Assembly: GCF_024741815.1 (NCBI RefSeq)
Contig: NZ_CP102951.1
Coordinates: 3,115,001-3,179,000, forward strand
DNA: 64,000 bases
Reading direction: 5' to 3'
Source: Pseudomonas sp. LS1212
GTDB taxonomy: Bacteria > Pseudomonadota > Gammaproteobacteria > Pseudomonadales > Pseudomonadaceae
A program made the translations under genes and the position numbers. Below, piece by piece: positions 16,289-25,274 of the stretch (position 1 is the first letter of the stretch; each line of letters begins with the position of its first letter). The notes under the pieces are model-generated. The model worked only from the letters and a program-made list of their open reading frames with translations. It made no database searches and was not told the DNA's origin.

Positions 16289-17781
16289 CCATTGCCACAG
16301 GCCTCGTTCGTGCCATTGTCTTCAGTCTCGGGCTGAGCCTCGCGGCTCCCGCCTCAGTGCTGGCAGCGCCAGCCTGTGTCGACCCGGGCGGTATCGGCGG
16401 CACCGGTGCGCCGCGGCACGAAGGCGGCATGGGCGGTACCGGCGCCCCTCAGCGCAACGGTGGCATCGGTGGCACAGGCGCACCTCTCAGTCAGCGCCCC
16501 GGTGGCATCGGTGGCACCGGCGAGATGGCCGGTGCTGGCCACCTTGACAACGGCGGACTCGGCGGCACCGGCATCGTCGGCACCATCACCGGTTTCGCCT
16601 CGATCTGTATTAACGGCGTGGAAGTGCACTTCGGCGACAAGGTGCCGGTCAGCGAGAATGGCCTCCTATCCAGCAGCGTGCAGCTGGCGGTGGGCCAGGT
16701 CGTCGCTGTGGAAGCCGACACCTCGCGCCGCGGCCTCGAGGCTCGGCGCATCTCGATCCTGCACGCCTACGAAGGACCGCTTACCGCCCTGCCGGGCGCC
16801 TCGACGCCTCTGCGGGTCATGGGCCAGCCGGTGCGCCTGGCCAGCGGTGCACGGGTGGCCGAAGGTCTACGTCCGGGCGAGCCGGTGCGGGTCAGCGGCC
16901 TACGCAATGCCCAGGGCGAGGTGGTGGCCACTCGCATCGACCGAGCGCCCGGCCTCAAAGACGTCAGCGCCATCGGCCCGGTCGACCGTGCCGGCACGAT
17001 CCAGGGGCTTGCATTGAGCACGCGACCGCCGTCGACGACCGAGGTGCTAGTGCGCGGCCACTGGACCGGACACCGCCTGACCGTCGCCCAAAGCCGCCCC
17101 GACCCCAGCATTCCCTTCGCTGGCAGGGTACGCCAGGCGGTAATCGAAGGGTTGGTGCACGGACAGCGGAACGGGCATCTGGTCATCAGCGGGTTCAGTG
17201 TGGAGCTTGAGCGCGACACCGCCTTTGCCGGCGGCCAGCCAGCCGATCTGGCGCGGGATCGGCGCGTGCGGGTGAGCGGAGTGTTCAGCGGTGCGCGGGC
17301 GGTGCGAGCGACGCGGGTCGAGTTCCCTCGTGAACTCTCCGAGACACCGAGCAAGGGGCGCCATGGACAAGCTGGGTTCGCCGCCGAGGATGCTGACCAA
17401 GGTAGAGATGAAGCGGACGATGACAAGAGTACGCGTAGCCGCACGGAAACCAACGACGGCTTGAGCCGCGAAAGCCGTCGCGAGAACGATGACAGCCGGG
17501 AAAGAATCGAGCTGCGCGGCGAAAGCTCCAGCGGCGATCTCGAGCGGCGTGAGCGCCGCGAGATCCGTGACTCGGGTGATCGCGTGGAAACACGCGAGCG
17601 TATCGAAGTGTTCGAGAATGGTGAACGGGTGGAGCGGATCGAACGAATCGAGAAAATCGAGAAACCGGAGAAGGTCGAGAAACCAGAGAAAGTCGAGCGG
17701 GCTGAGAAGGTCGAACGACCGGAAAAAGTGGAACGGCCTGAGAAGGTCGAACGACCGGAGCGACCCGAGAAACGGGACTAA
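16285..17781 (+). CDS. exported DUF5666 protein with GGIGGTG repeats and ERPEKV tail
   Basis: The 498-residue protein has a signal peptide ending ASVLAAP and then six or so GGIGGTGAP-type repeats (residues about 30-95). Repeated DUF5666/OB-like modules follow (GTITGFASICINGVEVHFG, VGQVVAVEAD, LRPGEPVRVSGLRNAQGEVVA, RRVRVSGVF). From about residue 365 it is Arg/Glu/Asp-rich and ends in EKVERPEKVERPERPEKRD. It overlaps the DUF6502 gene by 4 bp. The tail is shared with the protein at 14573. The likely location is the periplasm or cell surface. The function is undescribed as far as I know. Confidence 0.8.
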   Translation: MTIATGLVRAIVFSLGLSLAAPASVLAAPACVDPGGIGGTGAPRHEGGMGGTGAPQRNGGIGGTGAPLSQRPGGIGGTGEMAGAGHLDNGGLGGTGIVGTITGFASICINGVEVHFGDKVPVSENGLLSSSVQLAVGQVVAVEADTSRRGLEARRISILHAYEGPLTALPGASTPLRVMGQPVRLASGARVAEGLRPGEPVRVSGLRNAQGEVVATRIDRAPGLKDVSAIGPVDRAGTIQGLALSTRPPSTTEVLVRGHWTGHRLTVAQSRPDPSIPFAGRVRQAVIEGLVHGQRNGHLVISGFSVELERDTAFAGGQPADLARDRRVRVSGVFSGARAVRATRVEFPRELSETPSKGRHGQAGFAAEDADQGRDEADDDKSTRSRTETNDGLSRESRRENDDSRERIELRGESSSGDLERRERREIRDSGDRVETRERIEVFENGERVERIERIEKIEKPEKVEKPEKVERAEKVERPEKVERPEKVERPERPEKRD

Positions 17782-17964
17782 GCAGTGCGGCCGTCATGCA
17801 CAACCGTCATAAGCGGCTACGCTGGGAGAGAAAACTGCCAGGTTTCCTCGCTCCCCGCGAGCCAAAGGAAAGCTGGCGCCCGTCATGTATGCGTACTTAT
17901 CAGTGCCACCGAATCGCGGGAACAACAAAATGTGGTGTGAACTTCAATGACTGGAGACTTACAA

Positions 17965-18720
17965 GTGAACTTGAAAACCAAGCGCACGTTGCTCGCCACC
18001 CTGCTTGCTAGCCTGACCTTGCCGGCCTTGGCCGACGAGTTCAGCACCTCAATCGGCATGGACTATTCACAGGGGGACTATGGCACTGGTACCACATCCG
18101 AAATCTGGTACGTCCCGGTCGTCGGCAAGTACGAAACCGGCCCCATGACATACAAGCTTACCGTCCCTTGGCTGCGCATCACCAACCCATCGGTCGGCCC
18201 TGATGGCGAGCCGTTGCAGGGCGGCTGCGAAAGCACCGAAAGCGGCCTTGGCGATACCGTGGCCAGTGCTGGCTATGCCATGCTCGACGGCAGCCAGGGC
18301 GGCGTGCTGCTGGATCTCGTCGGCAAGGTCAAGCTCCCCACCGCCGACGAGGACAAATGTCTGGGCACCGGCGAAACCGACTATTCGGCGCAGATCGATG
18401 TGGCCAAGGCCTTCGGTCCGGTGACCGGCTTCGCCACCCTGGGCTGGAAGAAATTCGGCGACCCCTCCGGATCCGACTTCGACGACCCGGTCTACGCCAG
18501 CCTTGGTTTCACCACGAAAGTCGCTGTCGCCACCACCGTGGGTGCGGCTTACGACTGGCGGCAGAAGGTCATCTCGACAGGGGACGAGATCCAGGAACTC
18601 ACGCTGTTCGTTTCCCAGAGGCTCAACGAGGCCTGGAAGGTCCAGTTGTATGCGATAAAGGGCTTCTCCGACGCCAGCCCGGACGCCGGTGGTGGCTTGC
18701 TGCTCAGCCACATTTTCTGA
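17965..18720 (+). CDS. outer-membrane beta-barrel transporter-like protein
   Basis: From GTG at 17965 (preceded by GGAG) the product starts with a signal peptide ending LPALADE. It then shows alternating beta strands ending in Phe (LLLSHIF), matching the MetA-pathway/phenol-degradation 'transporter' outer-membrane family. An in-frame ATG at 17947 is an alternative start. It follows the DUF6502-DUF5666 pair by 180 bp and may act with them at the cell envelope. The substrate is unknown. Confidence 0.75.
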   Translation: MNLKTKRTLLATLLASLTLPALADEFSTSIGMDYSQGDYGTGTTSEIWYVPVVGKYETGPMTYKLTVPWLRITNPSVGPDGEPLQGGCESTESGLGDTVASAGYAMLDGSQGGVLLDLVGKVKLPTADEDKCLGTGETDYSAQIDVAKAFGPVTGFATLGWKKFGDPSGSDFDDPVYASLGFTTKVAVATTVGAAYDWRQKVISTGDEIQELTLFVSQRLNEAWKVQLYAIKGFSDASPDAGGGLLLSHIF

Positions 18721-18891
18721 GGGTTTACACGGCATCAAATAGTGGACCGGCCTATTTTTCCTACAGGGCGTTCTCACTCCTGGCATTCTGTGCGATCGCC
18801 TTCTGAGCATGACAATTTGCATTTGAGATACCGGCTACCTAATTCGTGTGCAACACCCCCATGTACAGTCTCTGACGACAAGGAACTCGCT

Positions 18892-19365
18892 ATGGTTATT
18901 CGGATTCTGGGTCTTGCCGCTCTGCTCACTTGCGCCGTGCCGAGCTTTGCCCATGAGTACAAGGTCGGCGATTTGCTGATCGAACACCCTTGGTCGCGGG
19001 AGCTACCGGTCGACCTTCCGGGAGGCGCTGCGTATTTCACCGTGCACAACCAGGGTAGCCAGGCCGACCGCCTGATGGGGGTCAGTAGCCCTCGTGCGCA
19101 GAAATGTGAGCTGCACTCCTAGGCACCCCAGAATGGCCTGATGGATATGCAGCAAACTACTGCCGTGGATATCCCCGCCCATGGCGAGGTGACCTTCCAG
19201 CCCGGCGCAAACCATGTGATGCTGTCCGGTCTGGACAAGCCGCTGAAAGCCGGTGAGCCGTTCCTGCTGACTCTGGAGTTCGAGAAGGCCGGCAAGGTTG
19301 AAGTACAAGTCACAGTCGAGTCAGCCGATGCACAGACCAGCCACGACGCCCATAGCGGTCACTGA
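18892..19365 (+). pseudogene. PCu(A)C periplasmic copper chaperone, copy 1 (in-frame TAG)
   Basis: The frame has a signal peptide ending PSFA and the PCu(A)C pattern: HPWSRELPVDLPGGAAYFTV, then a Met/His patch (LMDMQQTT) and HVMLSGLDKPLKAGE. PCu(A)C proteins carry Cu(I) to oxidases in the periplasm. TAG at 19120-19122 interrupts the frame after CELHS, before the second copper-binding Met. The frame after it is intact to the natural TGA at 19363. It is about 90% like the copy at 23885, including 110 bp upstream. Confidence 0.88.
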
Positions 19366-19369
19366 GCGG

Positions 19370-19785
19370 CTCAATCTATAAGAGTCGGCGCCGCGTTGGC
19401 GATGATGGTTGAGGATGTCTATACGCAGAACTGGCGACTGTAGGTACGCTTGTCCGAAAAAGGTGGCCAGCGGCATGAGATGCCTTGCCACCACACACTG
19501 GAGGCCTACCTGCATGCGTAGCTGGTCGAGCTCGCCTCGAGACCGATTTGAAAAGGCCGCTGTTGCGGACCATTCAGCGCGGTACCTGGCTGCTGGGCCG
19601 CAGGCCAATGCGCATGCTATGGTGCGCCGACGTGTGCTGGCTGCCGGGATCAAAACCGCGATCGGCAACCACACCTTTCGGGCCACCGGGATCACCGCCG
19701 ACCCGAAGAATGGCGGCACCCTGGAAAACGCGGCGGCGCGATGACATCAGCCTGGATGAGGTGGAACGGATTCGAGTGTGACCCC
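19370..19785 (+). pseudogene. tyrosine recombinase relic, copy 2
   Basis: Codon by codon this parallels 12380-12836: MVEDVYTQNWRL, HEMPCHHTLEAYLHA, AIGNHTFRATGITADPKNGG and LDEVERIRV are readable. Several TAG codons, frameshifts and a deletion of the region carrying the catalytic Tyr make it dead. It is followed by the same two minus-strand genes as copy 1. Confidence 0.8.
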
Positions 19786-19821
19786 ACGGCGGTCTCTTTA
19801 AGGGGGACGCGCCTGGCGGAA

Positions 19822-20043
19822 TCAGGTCGAAGACTCGACGGCCAGCGGCTGAGTCTCACGCGTGGCGCGCTCTTGCTCGATTCTTTCCAGTTCCTCAGCA
19901 AAAGCCAGTTCGCTCCTGGACGGTCGTTTCCGCCACGGCGCCCGGGAAGGCATCGGCTGCTCGGCGTAGCGTTTGGTTTCCCCCCTGGAACTGCTGCGCC
20001 AAGTGCTCCAGGTCTTCGCGGATTTTCTGTTTGGTTCGGGTCA
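19822..20043 (-). pseudogene. small coiled protein, frameshifted copy 2
   Basis: It begins MTRTKQKIREDLEHLAQQFQ, matching the gene at 12894-13115, but an extra G in a G-run near 19985 shifts the frame. The original stop context (GTCGAGTCTTCGACC) is preserved. Its ATG overlaps the end of the KorA-like gene as ATGA. Confidence 0.75.
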
Positions 20044-20352
20044 TTGGTTTTTTTTCTGCCCTTGAATAGGCGTTTCGTAGCTCTTCGCCATTTCCTTGAC
20101 CTGCTCGGCCTGCTCAGGCGGCAGCCAGACCAGCACCGGCACCAGGCCGAGTGCTTTACGTTCGAGAATTTCGCGCACCCGTTTGACAGCGGCGTAAACC
20201 AACTGCGAAGACTCGCCCAGCTCGTCTGCGACATCAATCGGCCGTTTACCGTCCACGAGGACCGCGCGGGCTATCTGCACAGTGCCTACATTCATACTGC
20301 GCATAGCGGGGGAAAATTGCTCCCATTGCTCGAGGGTAAATCTGAGTTGCAT
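20041..20352 (-). CDS. KorA/TrfB-like DNA-binding repressor
   Basis: This 103-residue protein contains TVQIARAVLVDGKRPIDVAD and SSQLVYAAVKRVREIL, closely patterned on the KorA helix-turn-helix (IARGVLVDG...AVSQAVHRVW). KorA-type proteins repress replication and maintenance genes of plasmids. This copy appears complete, unlike the fragment at 13112-13235. It is followed by the frameshifted coiled-protein gene. Its presence suggests a plasmid origin for this segment. Confidence 0.75.
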   Translation of the reverse strand: MQLRFTLEQWEQFSPAMRSMNVGTVQIARAVLVDGKRPIDVADELGESSQLVYAAVKRVREILERKALGLVPVLVWLPPEQAEQVKEMAKSYETPIQGQKKNQ

Positions 20353-20656
20353 CGATCTGCTCCTTGTTCGATTGGTCTTGCAGCTTAACGGCTTTCTTGA
20401 TTCGGTTGATAATTTATCCGATTAGCTCGACCCATTCTTTAGACAATAGTCTCGATCAGCTTCTGTTCAGTCTTGGTTGGGCCTCCTCAACCTTGGGCAC
20501 ACCTCCACGCATGTCGATGTCCGGACGGGCGTCTTGCGTTGCCTCTTAATGACAATAGCGACTGGCTACTTCTCCTGAAACGGCTATGTTTTTAAGTCGA
20601 CGCGAATCGACCTTCACGGCGACCGATCAGTCGCCAAAAAACTCAGGGAGGGGAAA
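20353..20656. other. intergenic, no gene seen
   Basis: The segment separates the KorA-like gene (leftward) from the gene at 20657 (rightward) and should hold both promoters. It is AT-richer than its surroundings. No clear operator palindrome or RNA structure was found. Confidence 0.4.
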
Positions 20657-20962
20657 ATGCGACACAGAGGCAGTCAATACTGGGCCTGGTCGGACTGTCA
20701 GCTTCCCAGTCGATTACATGACGAGGCGCTTAGCGATGGAACTCAGCTAAATGTTCAAGTCAGGGTTTCCCGTCACGGCGTTACGCAACTCTTCATCGGC
20801 CTTTACGAAGGCGGGGGGACAATGATGTTCGAGGAGTATTACGATTCACTGCTAGACGAGACGATCAGCCATGCGCTGGTTTGGGGGGTTAATCGAGCCC
20901 GAGCACTTGCTATCGGTTCGGTTACCGCGGTGTCGGAGCCGACTCGCCAGAGGGCATTATGA
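20657..20962 (+). CDS. hypothetical protein
   Basis: The 101-residue product starts after GGGAGGGG, a good ribosome site. It reads MRHRGSQYWAWSDCQL, with LNVQVRVSRHGVTQLFIGLYE and MMFEEYYDSLLDETISHALVWG further on. The alternating strand/helix pattern looks like a real folded protein, but I recognise no family. It lies alone before the disrupted oxidoreductase. Confidence 0.55.
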   Translation: MRHRGSQYWAWSDCQLPSRLHDEALSDGTQLNVQVRVSRHGVTQLFIGLYEGGGTMMFEEYYDSLLDETISHALVWGVNRARALAIGSVTAVSEPTRQRAL

Positions 20963-21210
20963 TCGGGCATATCTGCGCCTGCTCATGACTTCCTTCCCGC
21001 CTGCACTCTACTCATCCTCGGAACGGGTGGTGCTAGCTCGCCTCATCATCGGCAGGCTCTGGGCTCTATCGTGACATAAGAAGGTTGGCCGGCCAACGAT
21101 GAAGCGGAGGGCACGGGGCGGTTCCAAGAGGGCGGAACTTGTACGGTCCCGTACCACCTTATAAGGCCCAGCGCTTGCCGTTGCCTGCAACCTGCAAGGA
21201 GCTGCTTGCT

Positions 21211-23070
21211 ATGACCATCACCCGCCGCGACTTCCTCAACGGCGTCGCCCTGATCATCGCCGCCGGCCTGACACCGCTGGAAATCCTCCGCGCCGCGCCC
21301 GGCCGCTACTACCCACCGGCGCTGACCGGCTTGCGCGGCAGCCATGTCGGCTCCTTTGAAATCACGCACCAGCTGGGTTGGGAGAAGAAGGCCTTCGACA
21401 CCGACAGCCTGCCGATCAGCGAGGAATACGACCTGGTGGTGGTCGGCGGTGGCATCAGCGGGCTGTCGGCGGCCTGGTTCTATCGGCAGAAGCATCCGCA
21501 GGCGCGCATTCTGATCCTAGAGAACCACGACGACTTCGGCGGCCACGCCAAGCGCAATGAGTTTGAAGCTGGTGACCGGACGATCATCGGCTACGGCGGC
21601 AGCGAGGCGTTCCAGTCGCCCAACCATCTGTTCAGCAAAACCGTGAACGATCTGATGAAGAGCCTGGGGGTGGAAACCAAACGTTTCGAAAGCGCCTTCG
21701 ACCGTGATTTCTACCCTAACCTGGGCCTATCGCGCGGGGTGTTCTTCGACAAAGACAACTTCGGCGAAGACAAGCTGGTGACTGGCGACCCGACTCCGAT
21801 GGTCGCTGACGATATCGCCCCGAACAAACTGCACTCCCGCCCGATTGCCGAGTTCATCAACGACTTCCCGTTGCCGGAAGCCGACCGCCAAGCGCTGATT
21901 GCCCTGCACAGCGCACCCAAGGACTACCTCGTCGGCAAATCAGCGGACGAGAAAGAGGCCTACCTGGGCAAAACCAGCTACCGCGACTTTCTGCTCAAGG
22001 ATGTTGGTCTCTCGCCAGCAGCAGTGAAGTATTTCCAGAGCCGCACCAATGATTTCTCGGCTCTGAGCATCGACGCCGTGGCGGCTTACGATGCCTATTA
22101 CGTCGGCTTCCCCGGTTTCAGCGCGATGAACCTGCCGCCGATCAGCGAGGAAGCCCAGGCCGAGATGGAAGAGCCGTACATCTACCACTTCCCGGACGGT
22201 AACGCCTCGGTCGCCCGCCTGCTGGCGCGCGACCTGACTCCGGCCGTGGCGCCGGGCAAAGGCATGGAAGACATCGTCCTGGCGCAGTTCGATTACGCCA
22301 AGCTGGACGTGGCCGGCAGCCCGATCCGCCTGCGCCTAAACAGCACCGCGGTCAGCGTGCGCAATGTCTCCGGTTGTGTCGATGTCGGCTACAGCCGTGG
22401 CGGTCAGTTGGCCCGCGTACGCAGCAAACACTGCGTATTGGCCTGCTACAACATGATGACTCCGTACTTGCTGCGCGACCTCTCTGCCGGGCAAGCCCAC
22501 GCCCTGAGCCAGAACGTCAAATTCTCGCTGGTGTACACCAAGGTGATGATCCGCAATTGGTAGTCCTTCACCAAGCTCGGCGTGCATGAAATCTACGCGA
22601 CGACCCAACCCTACAGCCGGATCAAACTGGACTACCCGGTGGACATCGGCGGTTACCAGCACCCGCGCGACCCCAAGCAGCCGATCTGCCTGCACATGGT
22701 CTACGTGCCGACCAGCCCGAACAGCGGCATGAACGCCCGCGACCAGGCTCGCGCCGGGCGCGGCAAGCTCTACGGCATGACCTTCGAGCAACTGGAAGCG
22801 CAGTTGCGTGATCAGTTGCAACGCATGCTCAGCCCAGGTGGTTTCAACCATGAGAAGGACATCCTGGCGATCACCGTCAACCGCTGGTCACACGGCTACT
22901 CTTACTTCAGCAACAGCCTGTTCGATGACGAAGAGGAAAGCGAGAAGCTGATGAACCTGGCGCGCCAGCGAGTCGGCAACGTCAGCATCGCCAACTCCGA
23001 TGCGGCTTGGGACGCCTACGCCCACGCGGCAATCGACGAAGCCTGGCGTGCAGTGGGCGAGCTGAACTGA
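21211..23070 (+). pseudogene. Tat-exported FAD oxidoreductase (spermidine dehydrogenase-like), in-frame TAG
   Basis: The frame starts MTITRRDFLNGVALIIAAG (Tat signal, TRRDFL). The FAD-binding Rossmann motif VVVGGGISGLSAAWFYRQ follows, with DDFGGHAKRNEF and YGGSEAFQSP, as in SpdH-like flavoenzymes of about 620 residues. TAG at 22561-22563 interrupts it after MIRNW. The same frame then continues as SFTKLGVHEIYATTQPYSR to the natural stop at 23070. Nothing else is lost, so this looks like a recent AAG-to-TAG type mutation. The truncated 450-residue product would lack the C-terminal flavin/substrate region. Confidence 0.85.
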
Positions 23071-23117
23071 TAGGAATCCGAGCGCACCAGGCTGAATGCA
23101 GGGCGCTCCACTCCCCT

Positions 23118-23190
23118 AGCTGTAACGGCTCGCGTTTGAAAACAGCCGGGCTCGCAATCAACGCGATTCTGGGCTCACATTAGCTGCGAG
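23118..23190. repeat. direct repeat copy 2 (14.1 / 23.1 kb)
   Basis: This is the partner of 14145-14215 in the same orientation, sharing AGCTGTAACGGCT and CGGGCTCGCAATCAACGCGA. Confidence 0.55.
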
Positions 23191-23194
23191 CTTC

Positions 23195-23299
23195 TACTGG
23201 AATAATGAAGGCCACCAGTGCTTCGAGTTCCGCGATTCGAAAGGACCCGTTGAGAGTTACAAGCTTGTCCGTCGAAACGGGGCGTGGTCATGCCATTGA
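23195..23299 (+). pseudogene. C-terminal coding relic of unknown family
   Basis: An open frame of 34 codons ending in TGA reads YWNNEGHQCFEFRDSKGPVE and then SYKLVRRNGAWSCH. It looks protein-like but has no start. It begins right after the direct repeat, so the 5' part was probably lost there. I cannot assign a family. Confidence 0.35.
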
Positions 23300-23579
23300 C
23301 CAGTCCAAGCCGCAACTGACCAAAGAGACTGTCATGTAGCAGAAAGAAATCAAAGCTGAGCGGCAGTTGAGGTCATCGATCTGCCAGATGGCCGAGTGGA
23401 AGAGCGTAAGGCGATCTTGGAACCCCTGATAGATACCGTTGTGGCTGCGTTGGGCTCTCCACGCTGACGTAAATGCAAGCCAGCCTGGGAAAAGTAAGAT
23501 TAATAGGTTTTTCAATGGCCTACATGCCACCAGAACCTTAGCGTAAGATTTTTTCCGAATTCTGAGGGCTCCCCTGGTA
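23300..23579. other. no gene seen
   Basis: This stretch has no convincing reading frame on either strand. Near 23548 it carries CCGAATTCTGAGGGC, which resembles sequence at 41221 and 58686 and may be an IS end. Confidence 0.35.
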
Positions 23580-23665
23580 GTTCCTTGCCAGTCGTTCATA
23601 CCGGGTTTCGATACGGCGGAATCGCTTCAATTTCTTGAGAAGGTGCTCCACCAGATTCCGTCTCA
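23580..23665 (-). pseudogene. IS5-family transposase C-terminal fragment
   Basis: The minus strand reads RRNLVEHLLKKLKRFRRIET then RYERLARN, the typical C-terminal helix of IS5-family transposases (FRRIxTRYxKLA). The catalytic part and the left end are missing. Confidence 0.65.
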
Positions 23666-23884
23666 AAGTGGTTTCACACAGCCTGGGTCGTCAGCGCCTC
23701 GTGTATGGACAATCCAACAGTACGGTGAGCACCTGGACTATTCAGAGCACTCCTCCGCAGTGCGTACCACTCCTGACATTCTGTGCGATCACCTTCTGAA
23801 CATGGCAATTTGCATTCGGGATGCCTGCTGCCTATGTTGTGTGCAACGCCCCCATGTACAGTCGATTAAGACACGGAGCTCTCT

Positions 23885-24378
23885 ATGGTTATTCGCATCC
23901 TGGGTATTGCCGCCCTGCTCGCTTGCACCGTGCCGAGTTTTGCCCATGAGTACAAGGTCGGCGATTTGCTGATCGAACACCCTTGGTCGCGGGAGTTACC
24001 GGTCGACCTTCCAGGGGGCGCCGCCTACTTCACCGTGCACAACCAGGGCAGCCAGGCCGACCGCCTGGTTGGGGTCAGCAGCCCTCGTACGCAGAAATGT
24101 GAGCTGCACTCTCAGGCCCCAAGAATGGCCTGATGGATATGCAGCAGGCTCCTGCCATGGAGATTCCCGCTCATGGCGAGGTGAGATTCCAACCCGGCGG
24201 AAACCACGTGATGCTGTCCGGTCAGGACAAACCGCTGAAAGCCGGTGAGCAGTTCCCGCTGACTCTGGAGTTCGAGAAGGCCGGCAAGGTTGAAGTGCAA
24301 ATCAAAGTCGAGTCAGCCGATACCCAGATAGGCCACAACGCCCATAGCGGCCACCAAGCGGCTATCAATGGCGGATAG
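23885..24378 (+). pseudogene. PCu(A)C periplasmic copper chaperone, copy 2 (frameshifted)
   Basis: It has the same signal peptide and HPWSRELPVDLPGGAAYFTV as copy 1. A base is missing near 24118, in the same short region where copy 1 carries its TAG. The remainder, MDMQQAPAMEIPAHGEV to HNAHSGHQAA, continues in another frame. The product would stop after about 82 residues and lack the second half of the copper site. Confidence 0.85.
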
Positions 24379-24384
24379 GTTACG

Positions 24385-24550
24385 GGGTTATCGCACCCCC
24401 AGAGAGAAACTGGCCGGGCGTCACGCCAAACCGACGCAGCAAACTCTTTCTGTTCTGCATTGCTTGCGTGAGTCGCTGGTGCGCGATCGCACCAAAACCG
24501 CCAATCAAATGCATGGCTTCCTGCTGGAGTTTGGCATCAGCCTGCCCATT
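24385..24550 (+). pseudogene. IS110-family transposase fragment
   Basis: The plus strand reads QQTLSVLHCLRESLVRDRTK then TANQMHGFLLEFGISLP, the middle part of IS110/IS1111 transposases. It joins the gspE fragment at 24550/24551 and is itself cut at both ends. Confidence 0.7.
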
Positions 24551-25204
24551 GCGGTACTTGATCACCAGACCGCTGCCGGTCATGCCCAGGTGAATATCGC
24601 TGGCATGCATATTCAGCGCGTCGTACAGCGTGGAGTTGACCAGCTTGACCACCACGCTGGCGTCTTCGCTGATGCTGGTCAGCGACAGGCTTTCCAGCGC
24701 TTCGTGCACAACGCCGGTATCGGCTTGGGCGTTGAGCGACTCAACGGCGTGGAAACTCTCTTCATGGCGGGACAGGAAAGCGCCGAGGTCGGCGGCATGG
24801 GCCAGGTACAGCGGTGCGCCACGCAGGTTTTCATCGATCCAGGCCAGGCGGTGTTCATCGAAGGGGTCGGCAAAAACGCCGATCAGCTCTTCACCCTGGC
24901 GCACCATGACGAATTCGCGCTTGATGGCCTGGGCCAGGGTGATGTGCTCGAATACCGCAGTGGTGGCGAACAGGCTTTGGCTGTCGAGCACCGGGTAATG
25001 GAGCGTGCGGCCAAGGCACTGGGTGAAGGCCTGTGGGTCGAGTGTCGAAAGGGTTTCCAGTGCAGCGAGCGTGCGTTCGCCCTGACTGGCGGCGGTTGCC
25101 TTGGCCTGCTGCAACAGGTCCCGGGCAAACCGTGGTGGCGTGGTTTCAAGCTCCGGTATGGCAATGGCTGACGGCGACACGGCAGCAACAGACAGACGTT
25201 CCAT
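24551..25204 (-). pseudogene. type II secretion ATPase GspE, truncated after N-terminal domain
   Basis: From ATG at 25204 about 218 codons match GspE: the N1/N2 region (LGRTLHYPVLDSQSLFATTA, REFVMVRQGEELIGVFADPF) and the start of the ATPase domain (EDASVVVKLVNSTLYDALNM, HASDIHLGMTGSGLVIKYR). The IS110 fragment replaces everything after VIKYR, so Walker A, Asp box and Walker B are absent. Type II secretion is needed for Mn-oxidase export in P. putida, so the location beside mnxG is suggestive, but this protein cannot be a working ATPase. Confidence 0.8.
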
Positions 25205-25274
25205 GGCATGCACTCCAACGCTCCGGGGTTTTCACCCATCCGGCGCGCCAGCACATGCTCGTCTGTACGCGCCC

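Noticed and set aside
19120..23070. TAG codons as evidence of stop-codon reassignment
   Set aside because: Neighbouring intact genes end in all three stop codons, and several affected genes also carry frameshifts, so ordinary decay is simpler.
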